From the IMG/VR virus record IMGVR_UViG_3300044720_000108, positions 1 through 40,476 of that record: a stretch of 40,476 bases of DNA, one strand, 5' to 3'. The notes beneath the pieces were generated by a model. It was not told the origin of the DNA and made no database searches. It worked only from the letters and a program-made list of their open reading frames with translations. Source of the DNA: a virus. Positions 12,703 to 19,922 of this stretch are shown here, piece by piece; the first letter of the stretch is position 1, and the number at the start of each line of letters is the position of its first letter. Made by a program: the position numbers and the translations under genes.

Positions 12703-13181
12703 GCCGCCTCATGTCGGTCAGCCTGACCGAGCCGCAGGTCCGGGACCGCTCCAAGACGGTGACCCGCCGCCTGGGCTGGCTGGTGCTGAAGCCCGGCGAC
12801 CGGCTGACGCTCTGCCGCAAGGTGATGGGCCGCCGCAAGGGTGAGCCGCTGGTGCGCCTCTGCGACGTCGAGGTCGTGTCCGTGCGTCGAGAGTGGCTGG
12901 GCCTGATCACTGAGGCCGACGTCCGCCGCGAGGGCTTCCCGGACATGACCCCGGAGCAGTTCGTGGAGTTCTTCTGCCGCACCCACAAGGGCTGCACGCG
13001 CGCGACGGTCGTGACCCGGATCGAGTGGCGGTACGTCGAGGTGCGGTGCTGTCCCGAGTGCGGCGGGAGCGGAACGTTCCCCGCCGACCCGGGCGGGGAT
13101 GCCCGGCGAGCCTTCCACCTGAGCCGCTGCTCCCGGCTCGGCGAGTTCGCACCCGCGCCGATCGAGGGGGGGCCGTGCTGA
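12699..13181 (+). CDS. ASCH-like RNA-binding domain phage protein
   Basis: A 160-residue protein. MSVSLTEPQVRDRSKTVTRR (residues 5-24), followed by LGWLVLKPGDRLTLC and VRLCDVEVVSVRREWLGLIT, matches the ASCH-type phage family, which adopts a PUA-like beta barrel and is thought to bind nucleic acid. EGFPDMTPEQFVEFFCRTHK and VVTRIEWRYVEV complete the core. A CPECGGSGTF cysteine pair follows as an added ribbon. Role in the phage unknown. Confidence 0.82.
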   Translation: MSRLMSVSLTEPQVRDRSKTVTRRLGWLVLKPGDRLTLCRKVMGRRKGEPLVRLCDVEVVSVRREWLGLITEADVRREGFPDMTPEQFVEFFCRTHKGCTRATVVTRIEWRYVEVRCCPECGGSGTFPADPGGDARRAFHLSRCSRLGEFAPAPIEGGPC

Positions 13182-13182
13182 C

Positions 13183-14097
13183 GTGCCGTGGACAAAGGGC
13201 GACGACGGCGCCGAGTCCAACCCTCGTGTCATGAGACTGGAGCAGGGGAACCACATGCGCGCCTCGCTCGGCTACGGCGACCCCGAGCTCCAGCGCGGGG
13301 CCGCGTGGGGCTACCTGACCCTGCTCGCGTCGTGGTCGGGCCGCCACTTCACCGACATGCACTTCCCCGAGTTCATGGTCCGCCGCGTGTGCGGACGTCA
13401 CGCCGAGTGGTTCGTGAAGGCGTGCCAGGCAGCCGGCCTCCTCGCGAAACGGAAGACGAAGAGCAAGGACGGCGACCTCGGCTGGCAGTTCGTGGACAAC
13501 GGCGACGACCTGCTGTCGGTGCTGACGAAGGAGCAGGTCGAGGCGAACAAACACCGCAACGCCGGCCGCCGCAACGGCATGAAGGTCGCGGTCCGGGTCC
13601 GCGACGGGGACCAGTGCCGCTACTGCGGGCGTGCCGTCGAGTTCGCGCAGCGGCGGGGCTGGATGCGCGGCACCTACCTGCCGGGCCACATGGAGCACCC
13701 CGACCCGGAGGCGCACGAGCGGCTCGTCGTCGCGTGCGGCTGGTGCGACGAGGCGAAGGGGAAACGCACCCCGGAGGAGTGGGGCGTGACGCTCCGCGAC
13801 GTCCCCGCCCAGCCCATCTACAACGCCTCCACGCTGAACCTGTTCGCCGAACACGGCATCACCGACCCGGTGGCGGAGCGTGCCCGCGTTCTGGTCGCAC
13901 TTGGTGACGGTTCTAGTTCCGGTTCTAGTTCCGGTTCTGGTGCGGCGCACCTAGAACGGAGCTTGGGTGTGGCAGTTCTAGCTCCCCCGGGTCGGGTCGG
14001 GTCGGGCTCAGGTCGGGACGGTACTGGTCAGGTCGGTGCCGGTTCGGTGGCGGCGCTGAGGCCGGTACCGGACGGAGACGGGCCGGTGGCGTCGTGA
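13183..14097 (+). CDS. Replication-type winged-helix/HNH-like protein
   Basis: A 304-residue protein. The N-terminus (residues 1-110: MPWTKGDDGAESNPRVMRLE, WGYLTLLASWSGRHFTDMHF, WFVKACQAAGLL) resembles the winged-helix modules of phage replication proteins. Residues about 130-205 form an HNH-like zinc fold (VRDGDQCRYCGRAVEF, then ERLVVACGWCDEAKGKRTPEEW) in which the usual first His is replaced (GHMEHPDP nearby). The last 65 residues are Ser/Gly low complexity encoded by DNA repeats, as in phages whose origin lies inside the initiator gene. The GTG start follows the ASCH gene by one base. Confidence 0.72.
   Translation: MPWTKGDDGAESNPRVMRLEQGNHMRASLGYGDPELQRGAAWGYLTLLASWSGRHFTDMHFPEFMVRRVCGRHAEWFVKACQAAGLLAKRKTKSKDGDLGWQFVDNGDDLLSVLTKEQVEANKHRNAGRRNGMKVAVRVRDGDQCRYCGRAVEFAQRRGWMRGTYLPGHMEHPDPEAHERLVVACGWCDEAKGKRTPEEWGVTLRDVPAQPIYNASTLNLFAEHGITDPVAERARVLVALGDGSSSGSSSGSGAAHLERSLGVAVLAPPGRVGSGSGRDGTGQVGAGSVAALRPVPDGDGPVAS
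13909..13981. repeat. TTCTAG iteron cluster, candidate replication origin
   Basis: Tandem 12-mers GGTTCTAGTTCC at 13909-13920 and 13921-13932, a third partial copy (GGTTCTGG) to 13940, an inverted CTAGAA at 13951-13956 and a further TTCTAG at 13976-13981. CTAG is rare in this GC-rich DNA, so the clustering is striking. Location inside the 3' end of a replication-like gene parallels the lambda O-gene origin. Function inferred. Confidence 0.55.
13989..14006 (+). repeat. G-quadruplex motif
   Basis: Four GGG runs at 13989, 13994, 13999 and 14004, separated by TC, form a canonical short-loop G4 on the plus strand. It lies directly beside the TTCTAG iterons and within coding sequence. Could affect unwinding or replication start; inference. 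Confidence 0.6.
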
Positions 14098-15473
14098 TCG
14101 ACGTCGACCTGTTCGCCGGTCCGGGCGGCTGGGAAGAGGGCGTGGCTCCGCTCGGTGTCCGCCCGGTCGGCTTCGAGTGGGACGACGCGGCGTGCCGTAC
14201 GGCGATGGCAGCCGGACATGCGCGGGTCAGGGCGGACATCGCCCGGTTCCCGGTGGAGCACCTGGCGCGGCGGATCAGGCTGCTGCTCGGCTCCCCGGTC
14301 TGCACCGTGTTCTCGGCCGCTGGGGAGGGCGGGGGGCGGCTGGTGCTGGCCGAGCTGGAGGCGGCGATCGTCGACGCCCTGGCGGGCCGGCGGCGGATGG
14401 CGTGGCACCGGAAGCGCTGCGCCCGGGTGCTGATGGCCGCCGAGCCGCACAAGGTCTACCGGCGGGGTCGCTGCATCGCCCGGTCGAGGGCGGAGCGGCA
14501 GGCGCGGGCGTGGGCGGCGGCCCGGACCGCGATGCTCGTGGTGGAGCCGGCGCGGTGGATCGCCGCGGCCCGGCCGGACTACGTGGCGCTGGAGCAGGTC
14601 CCCCAGGTGCTGCCGCTGTGGCGCGTCTACGTGCGGGTGCTGCGGACGATGGGCTACGACGCGACCTGCGCGGTGCTGCACGCGGAGGAGTACGGGGTGC
14701 CGCAGACCCGCACCCGCGCGATCCTCGTGACGTCGCGGGTGGGTCCGGCGCGGCTCCCGTCCCCGACGCACCAGCGTTACCGCAAGGGCGTCGACCCGCA
14801 CCACCCGGGCACCCTGTGGTCGCTGCCGCCGTGGGTGTCGATGGCCGACGCCCTCGGCTGGGGCGACGTGGAGACCGTCTCGAACTACGGGACGGGCGGC
14901 GACCCGCGCAACCGCGGACGACGCGGCTCGAACCAGCCCGCCTCGACTGTCACGTCGAAGTTCGACCGGACGATGGTCGTCGTCCCGGTCACCGAACGAG
15001 CCGTCACCGACCCGGCGCCGACCGTCACCAGCATGAGCATCGGCCAGTGGGCGTTGCTCCGGGCGAACAGCCGGAGCAACGCCTCCGTGCGGGAGGTGGA
15101 CGAGCCGGCGCCGACGATCACCGCAGGGCATGACAGCGGCGACCGCGTCTGGCTCCCGGCCTCGTGGGTTCACGAGCGCCCCGCAACGACCGTCGTCGGC
15201 TCGTTCGGCGCCGACGTGATCTCCGCCCCCGGCTACCGCACCCGCGGCGGTCCGTCCCGCCAGAACGCCCCCGGCGGCGTCAAGGTCACGTTGGAGGAGG
15301 TCTCGATCCTTCAGGGCTTCCGCCGCGACTACCCCTGGTTCGGAAGCCGCAGCCAGCAGCACCAGCAGGCCGGGAACGCCGTCCCGCCACCACTGGCGTG
15401 CGCCGTCGTCGGCGAGCTGCTCGGACTCGACTGGCGAGCCGCGCTCGCCGCGCCTTTGGAGGAGACGGCATGA
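14094..15473 (+). CDS. DNA (cytosine-5) methyltransferase
   Basis: A 459-residue enzyme that would methylate cytosine C5 using S-adenosylmethionine. Motif I is DLFAGPGGWEEG (residues 5-16). Motif IV is SPVCTVFSAAG with catalytic C70, a change from the usual PPCQ. Motif VI is EQV (167-169) in place of ENV, motif VIII is QTRTR (204-208), and motif X is GNAVPPPL near residue 433. The target-recognition region contains repeated units (PASTVTS, PAPTVTS, PAPTITA, PATTVVG). Probably protects phage DNA from host restriction. No matching restriction gene nearby. GTG start in a GTGA overlap. Confidence 0.92.
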   Translation: MIDVDLFAGPGGWEEGVAPLGVRPVGFEWDDAACRTAMAAGHARVRADIARFPVEHLARRIRLLLGSPVCTVFSAAGEGGGRLVLAELEAAIVDALAGRRRMAWHRKRCARVLMAAEPHKVYRRGRCIARSRAERQARAWAAARTAMLVVEPARWIAAARPDYVALEQVPQVLPLWRVYVRVLRTMGYDATCAVLHAEEYGVPQTRTRAILVTSRVGPARLPSPTHQRYRKGVDPHHPGTLWSLPPWVSMADALGWGDVETVSNYGTGGDPRNRGRRGSNQPASTVTSKFDRTMVVVPVTERAVTDPAPTVTSMSIGQWALLRANSRSNASVREVDEPAPTITAGHDSGDRVWLPASWVHERPATTVVGSFGADVISAPGYRTRGGPSRQNAPGGVKVTLEEVSILQGFRRDYPWFGSRSQQHQQAGNAVPPPLACAVVGELLGLDWRAALAAPLEETA

Positions 15474-15751
15474 CGCTGAGACTTATGGACGTGCGCCACG
15501 ACTGTGGACCGCCGGAACTCCAGAGCGTCCTACCTACGTACGGCGCCAGGCATCAGGTCATGGCCCGGTGGCGCTGTCCGGAGTGCGGGGCACGCTGGCG
15601 GTACGAGGCCGAGTTCATGGATCACGACCGGATGCACTGGAAGCGGTCCGCGCCCGCGCGGTGGCGCTGGCGGCGTGCGGAACGTCGGCAGATTCTGCGC
15701 ACGGCGGCGCTGGACGCCCGCATCGAGCGGGGTGAGCACCTTGGCGACTGA
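15470..15751 (+). CDS. Small zinc-ribbon protein
   Basis: A 93-residue protein from ATG 15470 preceded by GGAGGAG. HDCGPPE and then WRCPECGARWRYEAEFMDHD make a likely four-ligand zinc ribbon (about residues 9-60), followed by a basic helix (RWRWRRAERRQILRTAALDA). Suggests nucleic-acid binding. Function unknown. Confidence 0.75.
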   Translation: MTLRLMDVRHDCGPPELQSVLPTYGARHQVMARWRCPECGARWRYEAEFMDHDRMHWKRSAPARWRWRRAERRQILRTAALDARIERGEHLGD

Positions 15752-16604
15752 CCGCGAGCCGACGCACGACAAGTGCGGACGGCCCTGGAGCGAGCACACG
15801 ACGCCGGTCAACGACGCTGACATGATGCCGCCGGAGTGCCCGAGCCCGTCGCCTGACCGCGACCCCACTGGGACGCCGGGCTGGCGGGAACGGCTGGCGG
15901 CGGTCGCGGCGCACGCACTGAACGTTGACGTGCGGAGCGCCGCCGAGCGCGGCTACCCTTCGCGGCCCTACTACGAACTCGGCGCAGCCCTCGCCGCCGA
16001 CCTCCGCGCCGCTCTCGCCGCCTCCTCGCCAGGCGTCGTGACGACGGAACTCCTGGCCTGGGCGTTCGACAGGGCGGCGGGCGTCGAGTTCACCGATGAC
16101 GACGGCAACCCGGTCGGCCGCTTGCCGGGTGCTCACGCGCACGCGCTCATGGCGGTCGGAACGCTCGTAGAGGCCGGGCTGCTCTGCTGGGGGCACGCCG
16201 ACATGGACGCCCTCCTCGTCGCCGCCCCCTCACCACAAGAGGGAGGGGGCGGGCGCTGCGCGTGCGGCAAGACGTACGCGGACTGCCGCCAGATGGCGCG
16301 AGTCGCGGCGCAGTGCTGCTCACGGTGCGACGCCCCGCCCCCTCCCGGTGTGCAGGTAGACCGGGAGGCGCTGAAGCGGCTGTCGCGGCTGCACAAGGCG
16401 ACACCGGTCTGGCACTGGCCAGGCACCGAGGGTGTAGCCCGCTTCGGACCACCACCCGCCAACGCGGACGCCGCGCCTTCGTACAGCGTCTGCCTGACGT
16501 GCCACGGCAGTACCGATGCCGGACCGTACCAGGCTCACCCGTGTCGCACCGCCGCCGCCCTCGCTCCTCTGCTCGGTACCCCGGACGCGGACGGTGCGTC
16601 GTGA
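15732..16604 (+). CDS. Tandem modular protein, copy 1
   Basis: About 290 residues; start GTG 15732, or TTG 15741 with GGTGA 5 bases upstream. Shares several blocks with the next gene: a GWRERL block, a RAALAASSP block, SPQEGGGGR, PPPPGVQ.DREAL and ALAPLLGTP near the end. Between SPQEGGGGR and PPPPGVQ it has its own insert with zinc-type cysteines (CACGKTYADCRQ, CCSRCD). The block DNA is nearly identical between the genes and includes G-rich inverted repeats. A C-terminal CLTC...HPC pair is a further ribbon candidate. Function unknown. Confidence 0.75.
   Translation: MSTLATDREPTHDKCGRPWSEHTTPVNDADMMPPECPSPSPDRDPTGTPGWRERLAAVAAHALNVDVRSAAERGYPSRPYYELGAALAADLRAALAASSPGVVTTELLAWAFDRAAGVEFTDDDGNPVGRLPGAHAHALMAVGTLVEAGLLCWGHADMDALLVAAPSPQEGGGGRCACGKTYADCRQMARVAAQCCSRCDAPPPPGVQVDREALKRLSRLHKATPVWHWPGTEGVARFGPPPANADAAPSYSVCLTCHGSTDAGPYQAHPCRTAAALAPLLGTPDADGAS
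16228..16255 (+). repeat. G-rich repeat, left arm, copy 1
   Basis: A 28-bp sequence identical to 16992-17019, encoding SPQEGGGGR. Its GGGAGGGGGCGGG part (16241-16253) is the inverse of the right arm ending at 16346, so the two arms can pair across 80 bases. Confidence 0.9.
16336..16356 (+). repeat. C-rich repeat, right arm, copy 1
   Basis: CGCCCCCTCCCGGTGTGCAG plus one G, identical to 17220-17240, encoding PPPPGVQ; near-identity continues about 17 bases further. Inverse complement of the left arm at 16241-16253. Confidence 0.9.
16553..16584 (+). repeat. 32-bp direct repeat at gene 3' ends, copy 1
   Basis: Perfectly identical to 17383-17414; encodes AALAPLLGTP close to the C-terminus of both tandem genes. 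Recent duplication or gene conversion. Confidence 0.9.
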
Positions 16605-17437
16605 ACGCGACCGAGCGGGCGATTCTCACCAAGGTCTATAAGGACACGGTCCCGATGACGACTGACCCGGCAGGCTGGCGGGAACGGCTGATCAACCTCG
16701 CCGACAACTATTCCCGCGTCGTCGGCGACGACCACATCGTTGGCGGCTTCAAGGAAGGGCCAGTCCTCCTGCTCGGTGATCTGCGGATGCTCGCCGAGTC
16801 GCTCCGCAGCACGACGGCACCTGATCCCGACCACAGAGGGGCGGGTTGGCGGGAAGGGCTGGCAGCGTGGCTCGCGGTTTGGGACTCACTCGGCTGCGAT
16901 CCCGCCGATGAGGACGCCACGGCGTTGTCGTGCTCGTTCCAGTCCGCGCCGTTGTACGTGAGCCACCTCCGCGCCGCCCTCCTCGCCGCCTCCTCACCAC
17001 AAGAGGGAGGGGGCGGGCGGGAGGTCGATTACGACCGGGGCTACGAGGACGGCTACTGCGCGGGCTGCGCGAACATGTCGCACCCGGTCAAGACGCCCCT
17101 TCATCGGTTGCCGCTGACGATCACTGCGACTGCGTCCGGCCATCAGACGGAAGGTGTGCTTGTCGGGATTCTCGCGGCGGAACTGGATGCGCTTGAGGCC
17201 GAAGTCGCACGGCTCCGCCCGCCCCCTCCCGGTGTGCAGGGCGACCGGGAGGCGTTGGAACTCGTGCTACGGCACCACCTGCCGGTGAAGACGCCGGACG
17301 GGTCGGTCATCTGCCTCTGCGACGTGACGGCGACATTCGACGGTCCGGTCGGCCACCGCCTGCATGTCGCCGACGCACTTCTCGCCGCCCTCGCTCCTCT
17401 GCTCGGTACCCCGGGTGGCGGAGGTGAGAAGCGGTGA
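16601..17437 (+). CDS. Tandem modular protein, copy 2
   Basis: A 278-residue paralogue of the previous gene, starting at GTG 16601 in a GTGA overlap. Two GWRE.L blocks (AGWRERLINLADNYSR and AGWREGLAAWLAVWDSLG) precede RAALLAASSPQEGGGGR; then comes a longer insert than in copy 1 (DYDRGYEDGYCAGCANMSHP and LVGILAAELDALEAEVARLR), then PPPPGVQGDREALE and a terminal ALAPLLGTP. The insert is bounded by a 16-bp perfect inverted repeat. Function unknown; the mosaic build suggests a fast-evolving protein. Confidence 0.78.
   Translation: MNATERAILTKVYKDTVPMTTDPAGWRERLINLADNYSRVVGDDHIVGGFKEGPVLLLGDLRMLAESLRSTTAPDPDHRGAGWREGLAAWLAVWDSLGCDPADEDATALSCSFQSAPLYVSHLRAALLAASSPQEGGGGREVDYDRGYEDGYCAGCANMSHPVKTPLHRLPLTITATASGHQTEGVLVGILAAELDALEAEVARLRPPPPGVQGDREALELVLRHHLPVKTPDGSVICLCDVTATFDGPVGHRLHVADALLAALAPLLGTPGGGGEKR
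16992..17019 (+). repeat. G-rich repeat, left arm, copy 2
   Basis: Identical to 16228-16255. Its G-rich part (17005-17020) is a 16-bp perfect inverse of 17215-17230, 194 bases further on, enclosing the variable insert of the second gene. Confidence 0.9.
17220..17240 (+). repeat. C-rich repeat, right arm, copy 2
   Basis: Identical to 16336-16356 and inverse to the left arm at 17005. Encodes PPPPGVQ. Confidence 0.9.
17383..17414 (+). repeat. 32-bp direct repeat at gene 3' ends, copy 2
   Basis: Perfect copy of 16553-16584, encoding AALAPLLGTP at the end of the second tandem gene. Confidence 0.9.
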
Positions 17438-18096
17438 GCGCGGCCGGGCTCGTTCTGTCGCTCTGCGACCGGACCGGCGTCATGGTGCAGCCGTGGCGGG
17501 AGGCCGGGTACCGCTGCATGATCGTGGACACCCAGCACCCCCGGGGTGAGACGACGGACGGGCTGCTGACCAGGGTCGGCGCGGACGTGACGACGTGGCT
17601 GCCGCCACTGACGGAGTACGCCGCCGCGTTCGCTTTCCCGCCCTGCACGCACCTGGCGAAGTCAGGCGCCCGCTGGTGGAGGGACAAGGGCCTGGCGGCG
17701 CTCATCGAGGGTCTGCAGGTGGTGGAGGCGTGCCGCCGCATCTGCGAGTGGACCGGGGCGCCGTGGATGCTGGAGAACCCGTCCGGCGCGATCTCGTCGC
17801 ATTGGCGGAAGCCCGACCACACGTTCGACCCGTGCCACTACGGCGGGTATTTGGAGCCGCCAGGCGACGCGTACACGAAGCTGACGTGCCTGTGGGCCGG
17901 CGGCGGGTTCGTCATGCCGGAGAAGCGCCCTGTCGAACCCACGGAGGGCAGCCGCATGCACCTGGTCGGCCCGGGCCCACGCCGGTCGGACATCCGTTCC
18001 GTCACGCCGGAGGGCTTCGCCCGCGCCGTGTTCGAGGCGAACGGCCCGGCCGGGATGGCTACGCGGCTGCTCAGTACCTTGGACGGCTCCCCGTGA
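17434..18096 (+). CDS. Dcm-like phage DNA methyltransferase
   Basis: A 220-residue protein of the short phage cytosine-methyltransferase type. An N-terminal SAM-binding start (LVLSLCDRTGVMVQPWREAG, CMIVDTQHPRG) is followed by FPPCTHLAKSGARWW (PPC motif IV, about residues 68-82), LENPSGAI (ENP, motif VI) and a KLTCLWAGGGF segment. Compared with full C5 methyltransferases it lacks an obvious separate target-recognition domain. Second DNA-modification gene of the operon. GTG start, GTGA overlap. Confidence 0.85.
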   Translation: MSAAGLVLSLCDRTGVMVQPWREAGYRCMIVDTQHPRGETTDGLLTRVGADVTTWLPPLTEYAAAFAFPPCTHLAKSGARWWRDKGLAALIEGLQVVEACRRICEWTGAPWMLENPSGAISSHWRKPDHTFDPCHYGGYLEPPGDAYTKLTCLWAGGGFVMPEKRPVEPTEGSRMHLVGPGPRRSDIRSVTPEGFARAVFEANGPAGMATRLLSTLDGSP

Positions 18097-18896
18097 CCAC
18101 CGACTGCGCGTCCTGTCACCGCGTCCCGGTCACGGACAACGCGACCCTCTGCTACGGCTGCACGTCGGCGCTCCGGGAGGCGTTGCTGGACTGCGTCGTC
18201 TACGCGGCAGAGCTGGAGGTCACGGCGTCCCGGCAGACGGCGAGCGGGCGGGCGGGCGGCGCTGCGGTAGACCAGCCGCTCCCCTTCGACGAGAAGGCGT
18301 CCGACGCCGCCCACGCGCTTCGGAACATGCTGACCGGCTGGGTCCGCCTCTGTGGCGAGGCGGACGACATGACGGGGCCGTTGCCGGCCGACACCAGTTC
18401 GGCGTGTGCGGACTGGCTCGCGGCTCGCGTCCCGGCCCTGCGCCGCTTCGAAGTGGCGGCCGAACTGCTCGCCGACGTGCAGGGCGCGGTCCGTCAGGCG
18501 AAGCGCCTGGTCGACCACCACCCGCCGGAGCGGGTGTTCCTCGGCCCCTGCAACGCGGAGTCGGAGGACCGCTGCTGCCTGGCCTGGCTCTACGCCCGCC
18601 GCGACGCGGCGAGGGTGGTCTGCTGGAACTGCGGCGCTGAGCACGACGTGGAGGTGCGGCGGGCGTGGCTGCTGAAACTCGCGGAGGACCGCCTGGCCCC
18701 GGCGTCGGAGATCAGCCGCGCCCTGCACGGCTGGGGTGTGGACGTGAAGCCGAGCCTGATCTGGAAGTGGGCCGAGCGCGGCCGGCTGGCGGTCAAGGGC
18801 ACTGACGCGCGGAACCGCCCGCTCTACCGGGTCGGGGACGTAAGGTCGCTGGTGGTCGAGGCGGAGGTCCGGTACGCGCAGGGGAGGACGGCATGA
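18093..18896 (+). CDS. Zinc-finger/HTH DNA-binding protein
   Basis: A 267-residue protein. The N-terminal ribbon (CASCHRVPVTDNATLCYGC, residues about 5-23) and a second Cys set (CCLAW ... VVCWNCGAEHDVE) surround a helical middle. The C-terminal domain (ASEISRALHGWGVDVKPSLI then WKWAERGRLAVKGT, RPLYRVGDVRSL) is a MerR/excisionase-like helix-turn-helix with wing. Common in actinophage early regions as a putative regulator. ATGA overlap downstream. Confidence 0.82.
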   Translation: MTTDCASCHRVPVTDNATLCYGCTSALREALLDCVVYAAELEVTASRQTASGRAGGAAVDQPLPFDEKASDAAHALRNMLTGWVRLCGEADDMTGPLPADTSSACADWLAARVPALRRFEVAAELLADVQGAVRQAKRLVDHHPPERVFLGPCNAESEDRCCLAWLYARRDAARVVCWNCGAEHDVEVRRAWLLKLAEDRLAPASEISRALHGWGVDVKPSLIWKWAERGRLAVKGTDARNRPLYRVGDVRSLVVEAEVRYAQGRTA

Positions 18897-19114
18897 GGAT
18901 CACGCGCGTTGGCGACCGCCTCGTGGGCGAACGAGGAGTGGGAAAGCAGCAGCCCATGCACGACTCGTGGCCCGACGAGGCGGTACAGCGCCTCGCGGAG
19001 GAGGCACAGTACCAGGCGACGTCACTGCGTCGCGCCGCCCGCCGCATGGCCGAGGACGCCGACTTCTACACCAGCGTCATCGCGTACCGCGCCGCAGAGC
19101 GAGAACAGTCATGA
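18893..19114 (+). CDS. Hypothetical small early protein
   Basis: A 73-residue protein from ATG 18893 (ATGA overlap). After a short beta-like start (RITRVGDRLVGERG) comes one long amphipathic helix (DEAVQRLAEEAQYQATSLRR and on to YRAAEREQS), probably a dimerising coil. No family recognised. Confidence 0.75.
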   Translation: MRITRVGDRLVGERGVGKQQPMHDSWPDEAVQRLAEEAQYQATSLRRAARRMAEDADFYTSVIAYRAAEREQS

Positions 19115-19263
19115 TGGAGGTCGCCTGCGACTGCGAGGACGGCTTCGGCGTCCCGCACACGCACCTCACTGAGTGCTACGCCGTGGACGTTGGCGCCTTC
19201 CCCCGCCAGGCGACAGGCTGGGTGCGTCTGTGGGTGGACTGGAAGGCGGTGGCGCGAGCGTGA
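19111..19263 (+). CDS. Hypothetical small Cys-containing protein
   Basis: A 50-residue protein from ATG 19111 (ATGA overlap with a second ATG right behind). VACDCEDGFGVPHTHLTECY (residues 4-23) offers Cys/His ligands for one metal. Ends with WVRLWVDWKAVARA. Function unknown. Confidence 0.65.
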   Translation: MMEVACDCEDGFGVPHTHLTECYAVDVGAFPRQATGWVRLWVDWKAVARA

Positions 19264-19623
19264 CGCGGCGGCGTGTGCCCCCACCACTCGAATGGCATCC
19301 CGCCTACGCAGATCGGACGTGGTTGTACGACTGGCTCCAGAGCCAGGGACCCTACGCGAGCCAGGACACGATCCGCGTGCCCGTCTGCCGCAAGACGGTG
19401 GCGACACTCGCACTTGGCGACTCTGCGGAGTCGCCAAGGACCGAGGTGCAGACGTTGCGCCGCGAGCGGTGTCGAGGGCCAGCCCCCGTACGTTGGCCAC
19501 CCTTTCGCGTACGAGTGGTTCGTCGCCAGCGACGCCCTCGGCCGATGCATCGCTGGCGAAGCAGACCGGGTCTACTTCGACGCCGTCCCGCACCGCGACA
19601 CGCCCAAATCGGACGGTGCGTGA
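19260..19623 (+). pseudogene. Frameshifted early gene (homopolymer indel)
   Basis: GTG 19260 (GTGA overlap) opens a natural frame (PPLEWHPAYADRTWLYDWLQ, IRVPVCRKTVATLAL) that loses its character near 19480, while the +1 frame carries the natural end (YVGHPFAYEWFVASDALGRC through DTPKSDGA, stop at 19623) and has no start of its own. Removing one C from the CCCCC run at 19483-19487 joins both halves into a 120-residue protein. So this is a mutated gene, a sequencing indel, or a recoded or phase-variable one. A perfect 11-bp-stem hairpin (19413-19438) lies just upstream. Function unknown. Confidence 0.65.
19413..19438 (+). repeat. Perfect 11-bp hairpin inside the frameshifted gene
   Basis: Arms CTTGGCGACTC (19413-19423) and GAGTCGCCAAG (19428-19438) with loop TGCG. 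No T-run follows, so it is not a classical terminator. It could be a transcript structure; a frameshift-stimulating role is not supported by an upstream slippery heptamer. Confidence 0.7.
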
Positions 19624-19727
19624 CTCTCGCCCGACCGCATGTCAGGGTCCATTTACCCCAACACCACTATGTCCGGAGCCCGACGCCTGAGCACAACGGC
19701 GCCGGGTTCTGTCGTTCGGGAGGCGTC

Positions 19728-19922
19728 GTGGACGAGGTGACCCTGCTCCGCTCCTCGAACGAGGCCCTGACCTCCGAGGCCGCCGACCTGGCCCAGGCCC
19801 TCGTGGACGTGATCGTCGTCGCCGACGAGGCCGACGTGATCAAGCGGACCCTGGCCGCTGCTCTCGCCAGCCCCCTCGCCCTCGACAACCTTCGTGCCCG
19901 CCGTGGAGAGCTGGAGCCGTGA
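19728..19922 (+). CDS. Small coiled-coil protein
   Basis: A 64-residue acidic helical protein from GTG 19728, preceded by GGGAGG at good spacing (DEVTLLRSSNEALTSEAADL, ALVDVIVVADEADVIKRTLA). The 104 bases before it (19624-19727) look non-coding; I see no clear promoter or terminator there. The GTGA overlap with the next gene supports its end. Function unknown. Confidence 0.7.
   Translation: MDEVTLLRSSNEALTSEAADLAQALVDVIVVADEADVIKRTLAAALASPLALDNLRARRGELEP

Noticed and set aside
13985-14030. Repeated GGTCGGG units considered as a CRISPR-like or satellite array
   Set aside because: Units of only 5-7 bases without spacers; better described as a G-quadruplex motif in low-complexity coding DNA.
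16228-17240. The inverted repeats considered as ends of an insertion sequence or MITE
   Set aside because: No transposase, no flanking target duplication seen, and the repeats are in-frame coding parts of two paralogues.
18967-19720. tRNA genes in the gaps around 19.6 kb and elsewhere
   Set aside because: No cloverleaf with a CCA-end or TTCGA-type T-loop in proper spacing was found in any intergenic stretch.
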